From contig NZ_QGTL01000013.1 in NCBI RefSeq assembly GCF_003182135.1, forward strand, positions 62,001-126,000: 64,000 nt of DNA, written 5' to 3'. Position 1 is the stretch's first letter; each line of letters starts with the position of its first letter. The notes beneath the pieces were generated by a model. The model worked only from the letters and a program-made list of their open reading frames with translations, did no database searches and was not told the origin of the DNA. Below, piece by piece: positions 44,413 through 52,209 of the stretch. Made by a program: the position numbers and the translations under genes. This DNA is from Nocardia neocaledoniensis. Lineage in GTDB: Bacteria; Actinomycetota; Actinomycetes; Mycobacteriales; Mycobacteriaceae.

Positions 44413-45425
44413 CCGCGCCGGGGTGTCCCGACTGCGGGCGCTCGGGCCGGGCCGGGCACCGCTACTGCGAGGGGTGCGGGCGTGAGCTCGGCGTGCGCAA
44501 GGTCGCGCTGCCGATCCACGATCCCGCGGCGGCACCGCAGTGCTCGACCTGCGGGGAACGTCGCTACGAGGGCGGCTTCTGTGCCCAGTGCGGCAGCCCC
44601 AAGCCCGTGCCGGACCGGTTCGAGGACGACCTGGGCTCGATCTACGTCCTCACCGACCGCGGCATCAGCCACTCCCGCAACGAGGACGCCGTGGCGGCGG
44701 CCGTGCGCGAGGGCGACGGCACCCGCGTGATCGTCGTCAGCGACGGCGTGTCCACCTCGCAGGATCCGCAGGCGGCCTCGGGCACCGCGGCCCGCGCCGG
44801 TGTCGACGCGGCGCTGGCCGCCCTCGCCGACGGCCTGTCCGCGCAGGACGCCGCGATGGCCGCGATGGCCACGGCCACCGCGGCGGTGCGCGGGATGTCG
44901 CGCTCGCCCGAGTACGCGCCCTCCTGCACCTACGTGTCCGCGATCGTGCGCCAGACGGCCGAGGGCACCGAGATCACCGTCGCCAATGTCGGTGACAGCC
45001 GCGCCTTCTGGCTCGCCGCGGGCGACCCGACGGCCTCGCGCCGGCTCAGCGTCGACGACTCGTGGGCCCAGGCCCTCGTCGACGCGGGCGCCCTGGACTC
45101 CGAAGCCGCCATGCGCGACCCGCGCGCGCACACCCTGCTGCGCTGGCTCGGCGCCGACGGCGGGGAAGCGCCGTGGTCGGCGAACTGCCTGCAGCGCATG
45201 GTCGTCACCGAACCCGGCACCCTGCTGCTGTGCAGCGACGGCCTGTGGAACTACCTGCCCGACGCCGTCGCCCTCGCCGGATTCACCGTCGAGACCTCAC
45301 CGCAGGCCGCCGCCCGCGCGCTCGCCGACTTCGCGTTGAACAGCGGCGGCAGCGACAACATCACGGTCGCGCTGGCCCCGGTGGCAGCGCCCGTCGCCGT
45401 ACCGCACGATCCAGGAGTGTCATGA
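44409..45425 (+). CDS. PP2C-family protein phosphatase with N-terminal zinc ribbons
   Basis: A 338-residue protein. Residues 6-61 hold two CxxC...CxxC ribbons (C6/C9-C20/C23 and C45/C48-C58/C61). The PP2C domain follows: DRGISHSRNEDA, VVSDGVSTS, VANVGDSRAFWL, LLCSDGLWNYL and SGGSDNITVALAP, with the metal-binding Asp residues in place. It probably reverses PknG phosphorylation, its own or its substrate's. GTG 44409 overlaps the kinase stop (GTGA) and the stop overlaps the VWA gene (ATGA). Confidence 0.92.
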   Translation: MTAPGCPDCGRSGRAGHRYCEGCGRELGVRKVALPIHDPAAAPQCSTCGERRYEGGFCAQCGSPKPVPDRFEDDLGSIYVLTDRGISHSRNEDAVAAAVREGDGTRVIVVSDGVSTSQDPQAASGTAARAGVDAALAALADGLSAQDAAMAAMATATAAVRGMSRSPEYAPSCTYVSAIVRQTAEGTEITVANVGDSRAFWLAAGDPTASRRLSVDDSWAQALVDAGALDSEAAMRDPRAHTLLRWLGADGGEAPWSANCLQRMVVTEPGTLLLCSDGLWNYLPDAVALAGFTVETSPQAAARALADFALNSGGSDNITVALAPVAAPVAVPHDPGVS

Positions 45426-46705
45426 GTTCCGCTGAGACCGCAGGTATCTCGATCGCCGTCGACCAGAACGAGTTCCTCGCCGAGGGCGCGAGCGTGGTCG
45501 ACGCGGTGCTGACGGTGGCCACCGGACCGGAACTGGCCGTCGCCGCCACCCCGCCGCCCCGGCTCGAGATCCTGATCATCGACTGCTCCGGCTCGATGGG
45601 GAACAAGCGCAAGTTCGAGAACGCGCGCAACGCCACCCGCACCGCGCTCGACGAGGTGCCCGACGGCACGGCGTTCGCGATCATCGAGGGCACCGAGCAG
45701 GCGCGGATGATCTTCCCGACCAACGCGATGTCGGCGCAGGCGAACCACGCCAACCGCACCGCCGCCCGGCGCGCGCTGGACCGGCTGCGCCCCGACGGCG
45801 GCACCGCCATGGGCACCTGGCTCGCGCTGGCCAGGCAGGTCGCCGTCGCCCATCCGGGCACCCAGGCTCATGCCATCCTGCTCACCGACGGCAAGAACGA
45901 GCACGAGACGCCGGAGCAGTTCGCCACCGAACTCGACCGTGCCGAAGGGCTTTTCGTCTGCGACTGCCGCGGCGTCGGCGACGACTGGATGCCCGCCGAC
46001 CTGCACAAGATCTCGGCCAAGCTCTCCGGGGACGCCGACATCGTGGCAGATCCCCAGGATCTGGCCGCCGACTTCGCCGCCATGATGCGGTCCTCGGCAG
46101 CGAGGGTGATCCCGGAGCTGACGTTGCGGGTGTGGACGCCCGCGGGCGCGAAGGTGCGGATGGTCAAGCAGGTCGCGCCGGTGCTCGAGGACCTCACCGG
46201 GCGCCGTGCCGACACCGGCCCGCAGGTGGGGGAGTACCCGCTGTCGTCCTGGGCCGCCGAGGAGCGCGAATACCACCTGCAGATCGAGCTCGAACCGGCC
46301 GCGCCCGGCCGGGAGAAGCTGGCCGCGCGGCTGAGCGTGCTGGCCGGCGACGAGGTGCTCGGTCAGGGGCTCGTGCGCGCGGTGTGGACCACCGACACCT
46401 CGCTGTCGACCCGCATCAGTACCCGCGTCGCCCACTACACCGGGCAGGTCGAACTCGCGCAGGCCGTCCAGGAGGGTCTGGCGGCGCGCCGCAACGGCGA
46501 CCTGGACACCGCCACCGCCAAGCTGCGGCGCGCGGTCGAACTGGCGGCCGCTTCGGGCCACGAGTCCACCGCCAAGCTGCTGCGCGGCGTGGTGGAGGTC
46601 GAACGCGACGGCACCGTGAAGCTGCGCGGTGAGGTCTCCGCCGCCGACGAGCTTGCCCTCGACATCCGCTCCACCAAGACGGCGCGGGTACGGAAGGAGC
46701 ACTGA
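45422..46705 (+). CDS. VWA-domain protein of the PknG operon
   Basis: A 427-residue von Willebrand A protein with an intact MIDAS site (IIDCSGSMG, Asp54/Ser56/Ser58; later TAMGT and LLTDG). The C-terminal 130 residues form a beta-rich and helical module with a short repeat-like tail (AVQEGLAARRNGDLDTATAKLRRAVELA, TPR-like). VWA proteins bring partners together in a metal-dependent way, and with a PP2C and a kinase it resembles the TerY-P triad of tellurium-resistance-like loci. There is no signal peptide, so it is cytoplasmic. It follows the phosphatase by ATGA overlap. Confidence 0.9.
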   Translation: MSSAETAGISIAVDQNEFLAEGASVVDAVLTVATGPELAVAATPPPRLEILIIDCSGSMGNKRKFENARNATRTALDEVPDGTAFAIIEGTEQARMIFPTNAMSAQANHANRTAARRALDRLRPDGGTAMGTWLALARQVAVAHPGTQAHAILLTDGKNEHETPEQFATELDRAEGLFVCDCRGVGDDWMPADLHKISAKLSGDADIVADPQDLAADFAAMMRSSAARVIPELTLRVWTPAGAKVRMVKQVAPVLEDLTGRRADTGPQVGEYPLSSWAAEEREYHLQIELEPAAPGREKLAARLSVLAGDEVLGQGLVRAVWTTDTSLSTRISTRVAHYTGQVELAQAVQEGLAARRNGDLDTATAKLRRAVELAAASGHESTAKLLRGVVEVERDGTVKLRGEVSAADELALDIRSTKTARVRKEH

Positions 46706-46706
46706 G

Positions 46707-47366
46707 ATGCCGCTGTGCGCGGACGGACACCAGTCGCGGTCGATCGACTACTGCGATGTCTGCGGGTCGGCGCTGGGCGAGCCGCCCGCCCCGGACCGCG
46801 GCGATCTGCGGCTGTGCCCGTCCTGCGCCACGCCGACCAGCGGCCGGTTCTGCGAGGTCTGCGGCCATGATTCGGCGCTGCCCGCCGGGCCGCCGCGCAC
46901 CGAGACCCCGATCGATCGTGACCTCGACGCGAGCCGCTCGCCCGGAGCGGCCGAGCCGAAGGTCTGGTCGGCGCGCGTCTTCGCCGACCGCGACTTCTAC
47001 ACCAGGGTCCAGGCCGACAAGGGCCCCGACGCCGACCGCGTCGAGTTCCCGGAGTTCTATCCCGAGCGTCGGATCCTGTTGCGCGGCAACCAGTTCCTCA
47101 TCGGCAAACGCTCCGCCTCGCAGGGCATCGCGCCCGAGATCGACCTCGGCATCGCCCCGGCCGACATCGGGGTGTCGCGCGCCCACGCGCTGATCCGGGT
47201 CGAGTCCACAGGCGAGCTCACCCTCACCGACCTCGGTTCGACCAACGGGACCAGTCTGGACGGCGCCGAGACGACCATCGCGCCGCAGGTGCCGGTGCCG
47301 TTGCGCGACGGCAGCCGGATCCATGTCGGTGGCTGGACCACCATCGAGATCGCCGCCGAACCGTAG
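46707..47366 (+). CDS. FHA-domain protein with N-terminal zinc ribbons
   Basis: A 219-residue protein. The first 55 residues have two CxxC pairs per ribbon (C4, C16/C19; C37/C40, C49/C52). After an acidic linker comes an FHA domain with FLIGKRS (Gly133-Lys-Arg), VSRAH (Ser157-Arg-x-His160) and STNGT (Asn180). FHA domains read phosphothreonine, and in mycobacteria the PknG target GarA is itself an FHA protein, so this may be a second PknG effector. ATG 46707 follows the VWA stop by one base, with AAGGAG upstream. It ends the unit. Confidence 0.92.
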   Translation: MPLCADGHQSRSIDYCDVCGSALGEPPAPDRGDLRLCPSCATPTSGRFCEVCGHDSALPAGPPRTETPIDRDLDASRSPGAAEPKVWSARVFADRDFYTRVQADKGPDADRVEFPEFYPERRILLRGNQFLIGKRSASQGIAPEIDLGIAPADIGVSRAHALIRVESTGELTLTDLGSTNGTSLDGAETTIAPQVPVPLRDGSRIHVGGWTTIEIAAEP

Positions 47367-47400
47367 ACGTAGGTGTTCATCGAACCGTAGGGTCGCCACC

Positions 47401-48255
47401 ATGACGAAGTTCGACGGGAAGACCTGCCTGATCACCGGCGCGGCCAGCGGCCTCGGCCGGGCCACCGCCTTCGCCGCCGCCGCCAAGGGCGCGGCCCTCG
47501 TGCTCACCGACATCACCGCCGACGCGCTCGACGCGACCGCGACGGAACTGCGCGCCGCCGGGGCGACGGTCCATCTGGCGCACGCCGCCGACGTCAGCGA
47601 CCATTCCGCCGTGGTCGGCCTGGCCGCGCACACCTTCGAAGCCGTCAGTCACGTCGACATCGTCATGAACGTCGCGGGCATCGCCACCTGGGGCACCGTC
47701 GACAAGCTCTCGCACCAGCAGTGGCGGCGCACCGTCGACATCAACCTGATGGGTCCGATCCACGTCATCGAGGAATTCCTGCCGCCGATGATCGCGGCCG
47801 GGCGCGGCGGCCACCTGGTGAACGTGTCCTCGGCCGCGGGCCTGTTCGGGCTGCCGTGGCACGCGCCGTACAGCGCCACCAAGTTCGGGCTGCGCGGCGT
47901 CTCGGAGGTGCTGCGCTTCGACCTGCGCCGCCACAAGATCGGCGTCAGCCTGGTGTGCCCCGGCGCGATGGCGACCCCGATGGTCGACAGTGTCGACATC
48001 GCCGGCGTCGACCGCGACAACGCCGCCCTGCAGAAGGCGATGGGCCTGTTCCTGCGCCACGCCGTCACCCCCGAGCAGGCCGCGGCCGCCGTGGTCAAGG
48101 GCGTCGAGCGCAATCGCTACTGGGTCTACACCTCCCGCGACATCCAGCTCGCGCACTGGGGCCAGCGCTACGTCCCGTACGGCTACACGCTGGCCATGCG
48201 CGGACTCAACTCGGTGATGACCAACTACGCCACCAAGAACGAACTGGTCCGCTGA
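47401..48255 (+). CDS. Short-chain dehydrogenase/reductase
   Basis: A 284-residue classical SDR with CLITGAASGLGRATA, the VNVAGIATWG structural motif, catalytic VNVSSAAGLFG and YSATKFGLRG (YxxxK). The 60-residue C-terminal part (FLRHAVTPEQAAAAVVKGVERNRYWVYTSRD...) is typical of the 'SDR family oxidoreductase' proteins common in Nocardia and Mycobacterium. Substrate unknown. It is separated from the FHA gene by 34 bp, without overlap, so it may have its own promoter. A terminator follows. Confidence 0.9.
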   Translation: MTKFDGKTCLITGAASGLGRATAFAAAAKGAALVLTDITADALDATATELRAAGATVHLAHAADVSDHSAVVGLAAHTFEAVSHVDIVMNVAGIATWGTVDKLSHQQWRRTVDINLMGPIHVIEEFLPPMIAAGRGGHLVNVSSAAGLFGLPWHAPYSATKFGLRGVSEVLRFDLRRHKIGVSLVCPGAMATPMVDSVDIAGVDRDNAALQKAMGLFLRHAVTPEQAAAAVVKGVERNRYWVYTSRDIQLAHWGQRYVPYGYTLAMRGLNSVMTNYATKNELVR

Positions 48256-48298
48256 CCGTCCGGGCCCCGGGCAAATGTCCAAGGGCCCGAACGGTTTT
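48256..48298. terminator. Bidirectional terminator between the SDR and carboxymuconolactone-like genes
   Basis: CCGTCCGGGCCC pairs with GGGCCCGAACGG (one mismatch) over a 15-base loop, followed by TTTT. It separates two convergent genes. Confidence 0.8.
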
Positions 48299-48301
48299 CG
48301 G

Positions 48302-48784
48302 TCAGTTCGCCGCGGCGTAGGCGCCCGGCACGTAGCCGCCGCCCTGCTGGCGCACGATCACACCGAGCCGGTTGGCGGCGTTGATCTGGGCGATCAGCGC
48401 GACGAGCGCGGCGAGCTGATCGTCGTCGTAGTGCTCGCGTGTCTCGGCCCAGGTCGCCGCCGAGACGCCGGGGTGGGCGTCGGCGATACGGGTGCCCTCC
48501 TCTGCCAGCGCGAGCGCGGCCCGCTCGGCATCGGTGAAGACCGTGGCCTCCCGCCACGCCGCGACCAGATTGATCCGCACGGCCGGTTCCCCGGCGTGGG
48601 CGAGGTCCTTGCTGTGGACGTCGGTGCACCAGCCGCAGCCGTTGATCTGGCTGACCCGCAGCATCACCAGATCCTGGGTGGCCTTGGGCAGGCCGGACCG
48701 CAGCACCACCAGGCTGGCGTTGCCGAACCGCTGGGCGAACTTCGCGCCGATCTCGTTGTCCACCAGGGTGAATCGGGGTTCCAT
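48302..48784 (-). CDS. Carboxymuconolactone decarboxylase/AhpD-like protein
   Basis: A 160-residue alkylhydroperoxidase-like protein with the redox motif NGCGWCTDVHSKD (CxxC plus His) and the helical AhpD fold. Genes of this family are the typical partner of ECF41 sigma factors and are their targets. ATG 48784 is preferred over a longer frame to 48892. A promoter matching the ECF41 consensus lies upstream (48849-48875), and the sigma gene is divergent. It probably acts in thiol or peroxide redox chemistry; the exact substrate is unknown. Confidence 0.88.
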   Translation of the reverse strand: MEPRFTLVDNEIGAKFAQRFGNASLVVLRSGLPKATQDLVMLRVSQINGCGWCTDVHSKDLAHAGEPAVRINLVAAWREATVFTDAERAALALAEEGTRIADAHPGVSAATWAETREHYDDDQLAALVALIAQINAANRLGVIVRQQGGGYVPGAYAAAN

Positions 48785-48848
48785 GGGCTTCTCCTCGGGT
48801 CGGTTGTCGGTGGGACGACCATGAAGATGCCGGTGCGGCGTACGACGT

Positions 48849-48875
48849 GACGGCAGTACGGAGTGACGCACGACA
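48849..48875 (-). promoter_or_regulatory. Candidate ECF41 promoter for the carboxymuconolactone-like gene
   Basis: On the minus strand TGTCGTG, exactly 16 bases, then CGTC. The ECF41 consensus recalled is TGTCACA-N16-CGTC; four of seven -35 bases (TGTC), the -10 and the spacing match. It lies about 65 bp upstream of the start codon and is the expected target of an ECF41 sigma factor. Confidence 0.55.
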
Positions 48876-48951
48876 CAGGGCGCGGCGGTCACAGAACCTC
48901 GTCGGCCGGCATCGGATGGTCGGCAGCGACCACGCGAACGAGGAGCGAACC

Positions 48952-49662
48952 ATGGCCGACACCCCGGATCCCGCGACGGCGGCGTTCCTCGCCCACCGGA
49001 ATCTGCTCTTCACCGTCGCCTACGAGATGCTCGGTTCGGCAGCCGACGCCGAGGACGTGGCCGCCGATGTCGAACTCGCCGAGAGTGTCTCGCTGGCGAT
49101 GCTGCTCGTGCTCGAGACCCTCGCGCCGACCGAGCGCGCGGTGTTCGTCCTGCGTGAGGTGTTCGACCTGCCCTACGGCGAGATCGCCGACGCGGTCGGC
49201 AAGACGCCGGCCGCCGTGCGTCAGATCGCGCACCGGGCCCGCGCCCACGTCGCCGCGCGCCGGCCGCGTGGCGCCGTCTCCTCCACCGAGTCCCGGGCCG
49301 CGGTCGCGGCGTTCCACCGGGCCGTGGCGACCGGCGACCCGCGCGGACTGCTCGACCTCCTCGCGCCGGACGTTGTCTTCCTCGGTGACGGCGGCGGCCG
49401 CGCGCGGGCCGCGCTCGCGCCGGTGGTAGGCGCCGACGCGGTGGCCGATCTGCTCCGCGGCAGCCTGCCGAGGATCGGCGCCACGATGACGGCGACAGCG
49501 GCGCAGGTCAACGGGCATCCCGCGGTGATTCTGTCCCGTGACGGCGGTATCGATACGGTGTTCGCGCTGCGGGTCGACCACGGCCTGATCTCGGGGGTCT
49601 ACGCGGTGCGCAACCCGGAGAAGCTGGCCCGCGTCGAGCACGAGACCGTGCTGCGCCGCTAG
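48952..49662 (+). CDS. ECF41-type sigma factor with sigma region 2 largely deleted
   Basis: A 236-residue protein recognisable as a SigJ/ECF41 member. The start (LLFTVAYEMLGSAADAEDV) is normal, then at residues 36-41 it jumps to ELAESVSLAMLLVLETL, so about 55-60 residues covering most of region 2 and the WLPEP linker are absent. Region 4 is intact (LPYGEIADAVGKTPAAVRQIAHRAR), as is the C-terminal SnoaL-like domain with DGGGR and NPEKL motifs. Without region 2 it should not melt promoters. It may act as a region-4-only regulator or be decaying. It is divergent from its usual partner gene. Confidence 0.85.
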   Translation: MADTPDPATAAFLAHRNLLFTVAYEMLGSAADAEDVAADVELAESVSLAMLLVLETLAPTERAVFVLREVFDLPYGEIADAVGKTPAAVRQIAHRARAHVAARRPRGAVSSTESRAAVAAFHRAVATGDPRGLLDLLAPDVVFLGDGGGRARAALAPVVGADAVADLLRGSLPRIGATMTATAAQVNGHPAVILSRDGGIDTVFALRVDHGLISGVYAVRNPEKLARVEHETVLRR

Positions 49663-50606
49663 GTGGCCAGGTCGGTGGGGTCGGTGTTGGCGCCGCAGAG
49701 GATGACGCAGACGCGCTCGCCCTCGTCGGGGCGGTAGGCGGCGCCCGCGCCGGTGTCGAGCAGGGCGGCCAGCGCGGTCGCCGCGCCGTTCTCGACGGCG
49801 ATCCGGTGCTCGTCCCACAGCTGCCTGCGCGCGCGACGGATGGCGTCGTCGTCGACCAGCACCGAACGCACGCTCTCGTGCCGGGCCACGTCGAGAGCCA
49901 TCTGCGAAACATTCGGTGCGCCCAGCGAATCCGCGGCGATCGACTCGACGGTGACCTCGACGGGGCGCCCCGCCTCGATCGCGGCGTTGAGCGAGCGGCA
50001 GTGCACCGGCTCCACCGCGACCGTTCTGACCCCGAAATGCTGCGCGGCGAGCGCTGTCCCGGTGAACAGCCCACCGCCACCGACCGCGACGAGCACCGTG
50101 TCCAGATCGGGAATCCTGGCGTGGATCTCGCGCATCAGGGTGCCCGCGCCCGCGGAGATGAGCGGATGGTCGTAGGCGTGTGCCGAGAGCGCCCCGCTGG
50201 CGGCGGCGAATTCCCGGCACGCGGCCAGCGCCTGCTTGTACTCCGGACCGATCAGTCGCACGTCGGCGCCGTAGTCACGCAATCGACGGATTTTCACCGG
50301 CGGCGCGGTATCGGGCAGGAAGACCGTCGCAGGCACGCCCGCGGCCCGCGCCGCCCACGCGCACGCGAGGCCCGCGTTGCCCCCTGAGGCGATCGTCACA
50401 CCGGCTTCCGGGAGGGTCCCCTCGGCCGCATGCGCGCGCACGAAATTCTGCGCGCCTCTGGCCTTGAAGGAGCCGGTGAACTGCAGGTACTCGAGTGCGA
50501 ACCAGCGGGGATCGGCCCCGGTCGTCGCGGGTGCGACGGCGACCGGGCGGACCGATCCGTCGATCCGCGCCGCGGCCGCTTCGATGTCGGCGAAGGTGGG
50601 TGTCAC
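49659..50606 (-). CDS. PLP-dependent threonine/serine dehydratase-like enzyme
   Basis: A 315-residue fold-type II PLP enzyme. The Schiff-base Lys is in FTGSFKARGAQN, substrate-binding SGGNAGLACAWA follows, and the phosphate cradle is VAVGGGGLFTG. A C-terminal CGANTD holds the PLP pyridine contact. It lacks an ACT regulatory domain, so it is like catabolic threonine/serine dehydratases or serine racemases. It overlaps the convergent sigma gene by 4 bp. The specific amino acid is not determined. Confidence 0.87.
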   Translation of the reverse strand: MTPTFADIEAAAARIDGSVRPVAVAPATTGADPRWFALEYLQFTGSFKARGAQNFVRAHAAEGTLPEAGVTIASGGNAGLACAWAARAAGVPATVFLPDTAPPVKIRRLRDYGADVRLIGPEYKQALAACREFAAASGALSAHAYDHPLISAGAGTLMREIHARIPDLDTVLVAVGGGGLFTGTALAAQHFGVRTVAVEPVHCRSLNAAIEAGRPVEVTVESIAADSLGAPNVSQMALDVARHESVRSVLVDDDAIRRARRQLWDEHRIAVENGAATALAALLDTGAGAAYRPDEGERVCVILCGANTDPTDLAT

Positions 50607-50875
50607 GCCTCGACTATGCCACCGCGAACGGGGCCGCGAACCGGCCGAATTGTTACGGCGGGTTTACGCAGACCCGAACGTGGGTACATAACGGATTGGT
50701 AACAAGCTCGAAGGCGGGATGTCGTGTCGGTCTGGGGACGCGAAATCCCCAGGTGGTCCGGCGCACGCCCCGGCGTGTCAGCAAAGGATGTGCACATGAG
50801 CGAGCGAAACGAGCGACCGGATCACAGGGTCGCGTTTACGGTTCGGCGTGAGCAGGGCGAGAGTGGGGCCCTGGC

Positions 50876-51589
50876 ATGAGTGCGAACCTGATGATCGTGG
50901 ACGACGACGTCCAGATGCGCGGTGATCTGCGCCGCGCGATGGAAGACGAGGGCTACGCCGTCGCCGAAGCCGGCGTCCCGGAAGACGCACTGGACCGCCT
51001 GCGCAGCGACGGTCCGCCCGACCTGATGATCGTGGACCTGATGCGCGGCGAGACCGACGGTTTCGACTGCATCCGGGAGATCCGCCGCGACCACGACGTG
51101 CCGATCATCGTGATCAGCACGCGCTACGACACCCACGATGTGGTCGCCGCGCTCGAAGCGGGCGCCGACGACTTCGTCAGCAAACCGTTCGAGATCAAGG
51201 AGATCACCGCGCGGATGCGCGCGCTGCGCCGTCGCGCGCGGATCGCCGCCGAGCGTGACAGCACGCCGGAGGCGGTGCTCGACGCCGATCCGGTGGCGCC
51301 GCTGATCCTGGCGGCCGACGCGGGCGCGGTGCGCCGCGGCGCCGAGGAGATCCATCTCACGGTCACCGAATTCCGGTTGCTCTGCGAGCTCGCGGAGACG
51401 CCGGGCCGGGTGCTCAGCCGCGCCGTGCTGCTCGAAAGAGTCTGGGATCAAGGCTTTTTCGGCGACGAGCGGATCGTGGACGTCCACGTCCGCCGCCTCC
51501 GCACCAAGATCGAGCGCGATCCCTCGGATCCGCGCATCGTCGTCACCGTGCGTGGACTGGGCTATCGGCTCGATCCGCAATCGCAGTAA
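50876..51589 (+). CDS. OmpR/PhoB-family response regulator, orphan
   Basis: A 237-residue response regulator with receiver residues Asp9/Asp10, phospho-acceptor Asp54 (LMIVDLM), Thr82 and Lys103 (SKPFE), and a C-terminal winged helix (LTVTEFRLLCELAETPGRVLSRAVLLERVW ... DVHVRRLRTKIE). No histidine kinase gene lies beside it. It stands just upstream of the ectoine operon in the same direction (68 bp to the ectA start), so it may control ectoine synthesis, which is inference from position only. ATG 50876 follows a 269-bp gap with an AT-rich patch near 50690. Confidence 0.9.
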   Translation: MSANLMIVDDDVQMRGDLRRAMEDEGYAVAEAGVPEDALDRLRSDGPPDLMIVDLMRGETDGFDCIREIRRDHDVPIIVISTRYDTHDVVAALEAGADDFVSKPFEIKEITARMRALRRRARIAAERDSTPEAVLDADPVAPLILAADAGAVRRGAEEIHLTVTEFRLLCELAETPGRVLSRAVLLERVWDQGFFGDERIVDVHVRRLRTKIERDPSDPRIVVTVRGLGYRLDPQSQ

Positions 51590-51657
51590 AAGACTCGTCA
51601 TACAACTGCAAAGAGCTCGACATGAAGACCGCAAAGTCTGTTGGCAACTGTAGAGAT

Positions 51658-52209
51658 ATGCCTTCGTCCACCATGTCCACCGAATCTGCCACCGCCCCAG
51701 CGGTTCTCGGTACGGAACCGATTCTGCGTCCACCTCGTCTCGGCGACGGCGCGCAGTTGTGGCGGATCGCCCGCGACTCGCAGGTGCTCGATGTCAACTC
51801 CAGCTACGCCTACCTGCTGTGGTGTCGGGATTTCGCCGCGACCTCGATCGTCGCCGAAGTCGACGGCCGCGCGGTGGGATTCGTCATCGGCTACATCCGG
51901 CCCGACGCGCCCGACACGGTGTTCGTCTGGCAGGTCGCCGTCGACGCGGAGTTCCGGGGTCGCGGCCTCGCCGCCGCGATCCTGCACGCCCTGCTCGACG
52001 CGGTGGTCCCGGCGGGCATCACCACCCTGGAAACCACGATCTCACCCGGCAACACCGCCTCCCAGGCGTTGTTCGCCGCGGTGGCCCGGGAGCGCGGTGC
52101 GGAATTGCGCACCGTCTCCCTGTTCGAAACGCACGATTTCCCCGATTCACACGAGGCAGAGCAGCTGTATGTCATCGCACCTGTTCAGCGCCAGGAGGAA
52201 CGACGATGA
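51658..52209 (+). CDS. ectA: Diaminobutyrate acetyltransferase
   Basis: A GNAT-family enzyme, 183 residues from ATG 51658. The sequence ILRPPRLGDGAQLWRIARDSQVLDVNSSYAYLLWCRDFA is diagnostic for EctA, and the acetyl-CoA loop is VDAEFRGRGLAAAI. It makes N-gamma-acetyl-2,4-diaminobutyrate, the second step of ectoine synthesis. Other in-frame starts (51622, 51673) differ only in a nonconserved leader. The gene ends in an ATGA overlap with ectB. Confidence 0.95.
   Translation: MPSSTMSTESATAPAVLGTEPILRPPRLGDGAQLWRIARDSQVLDVNSSYAYLLWCRDFAATSIVAEVDGRAVGFVIGYIRPDAPDTVFVWQVAVDAEFRGRGLAAAILHALLDAVVPAGITTLETTISPGNTASQALFAAVARERGAELRTVSLFETHDFPDSHEAEQLYVIAPVQRQEERR

Noticed and set aside
38614..47366. 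The PknG operon as an antiphage or tellurium-resistance island
   Set aside because: Kinase, PP2C and VWA resemble TerY-P, but no TerD-like, nuclease or other defence gene is present and GlnX/GlnH point to amino-acid sensing.
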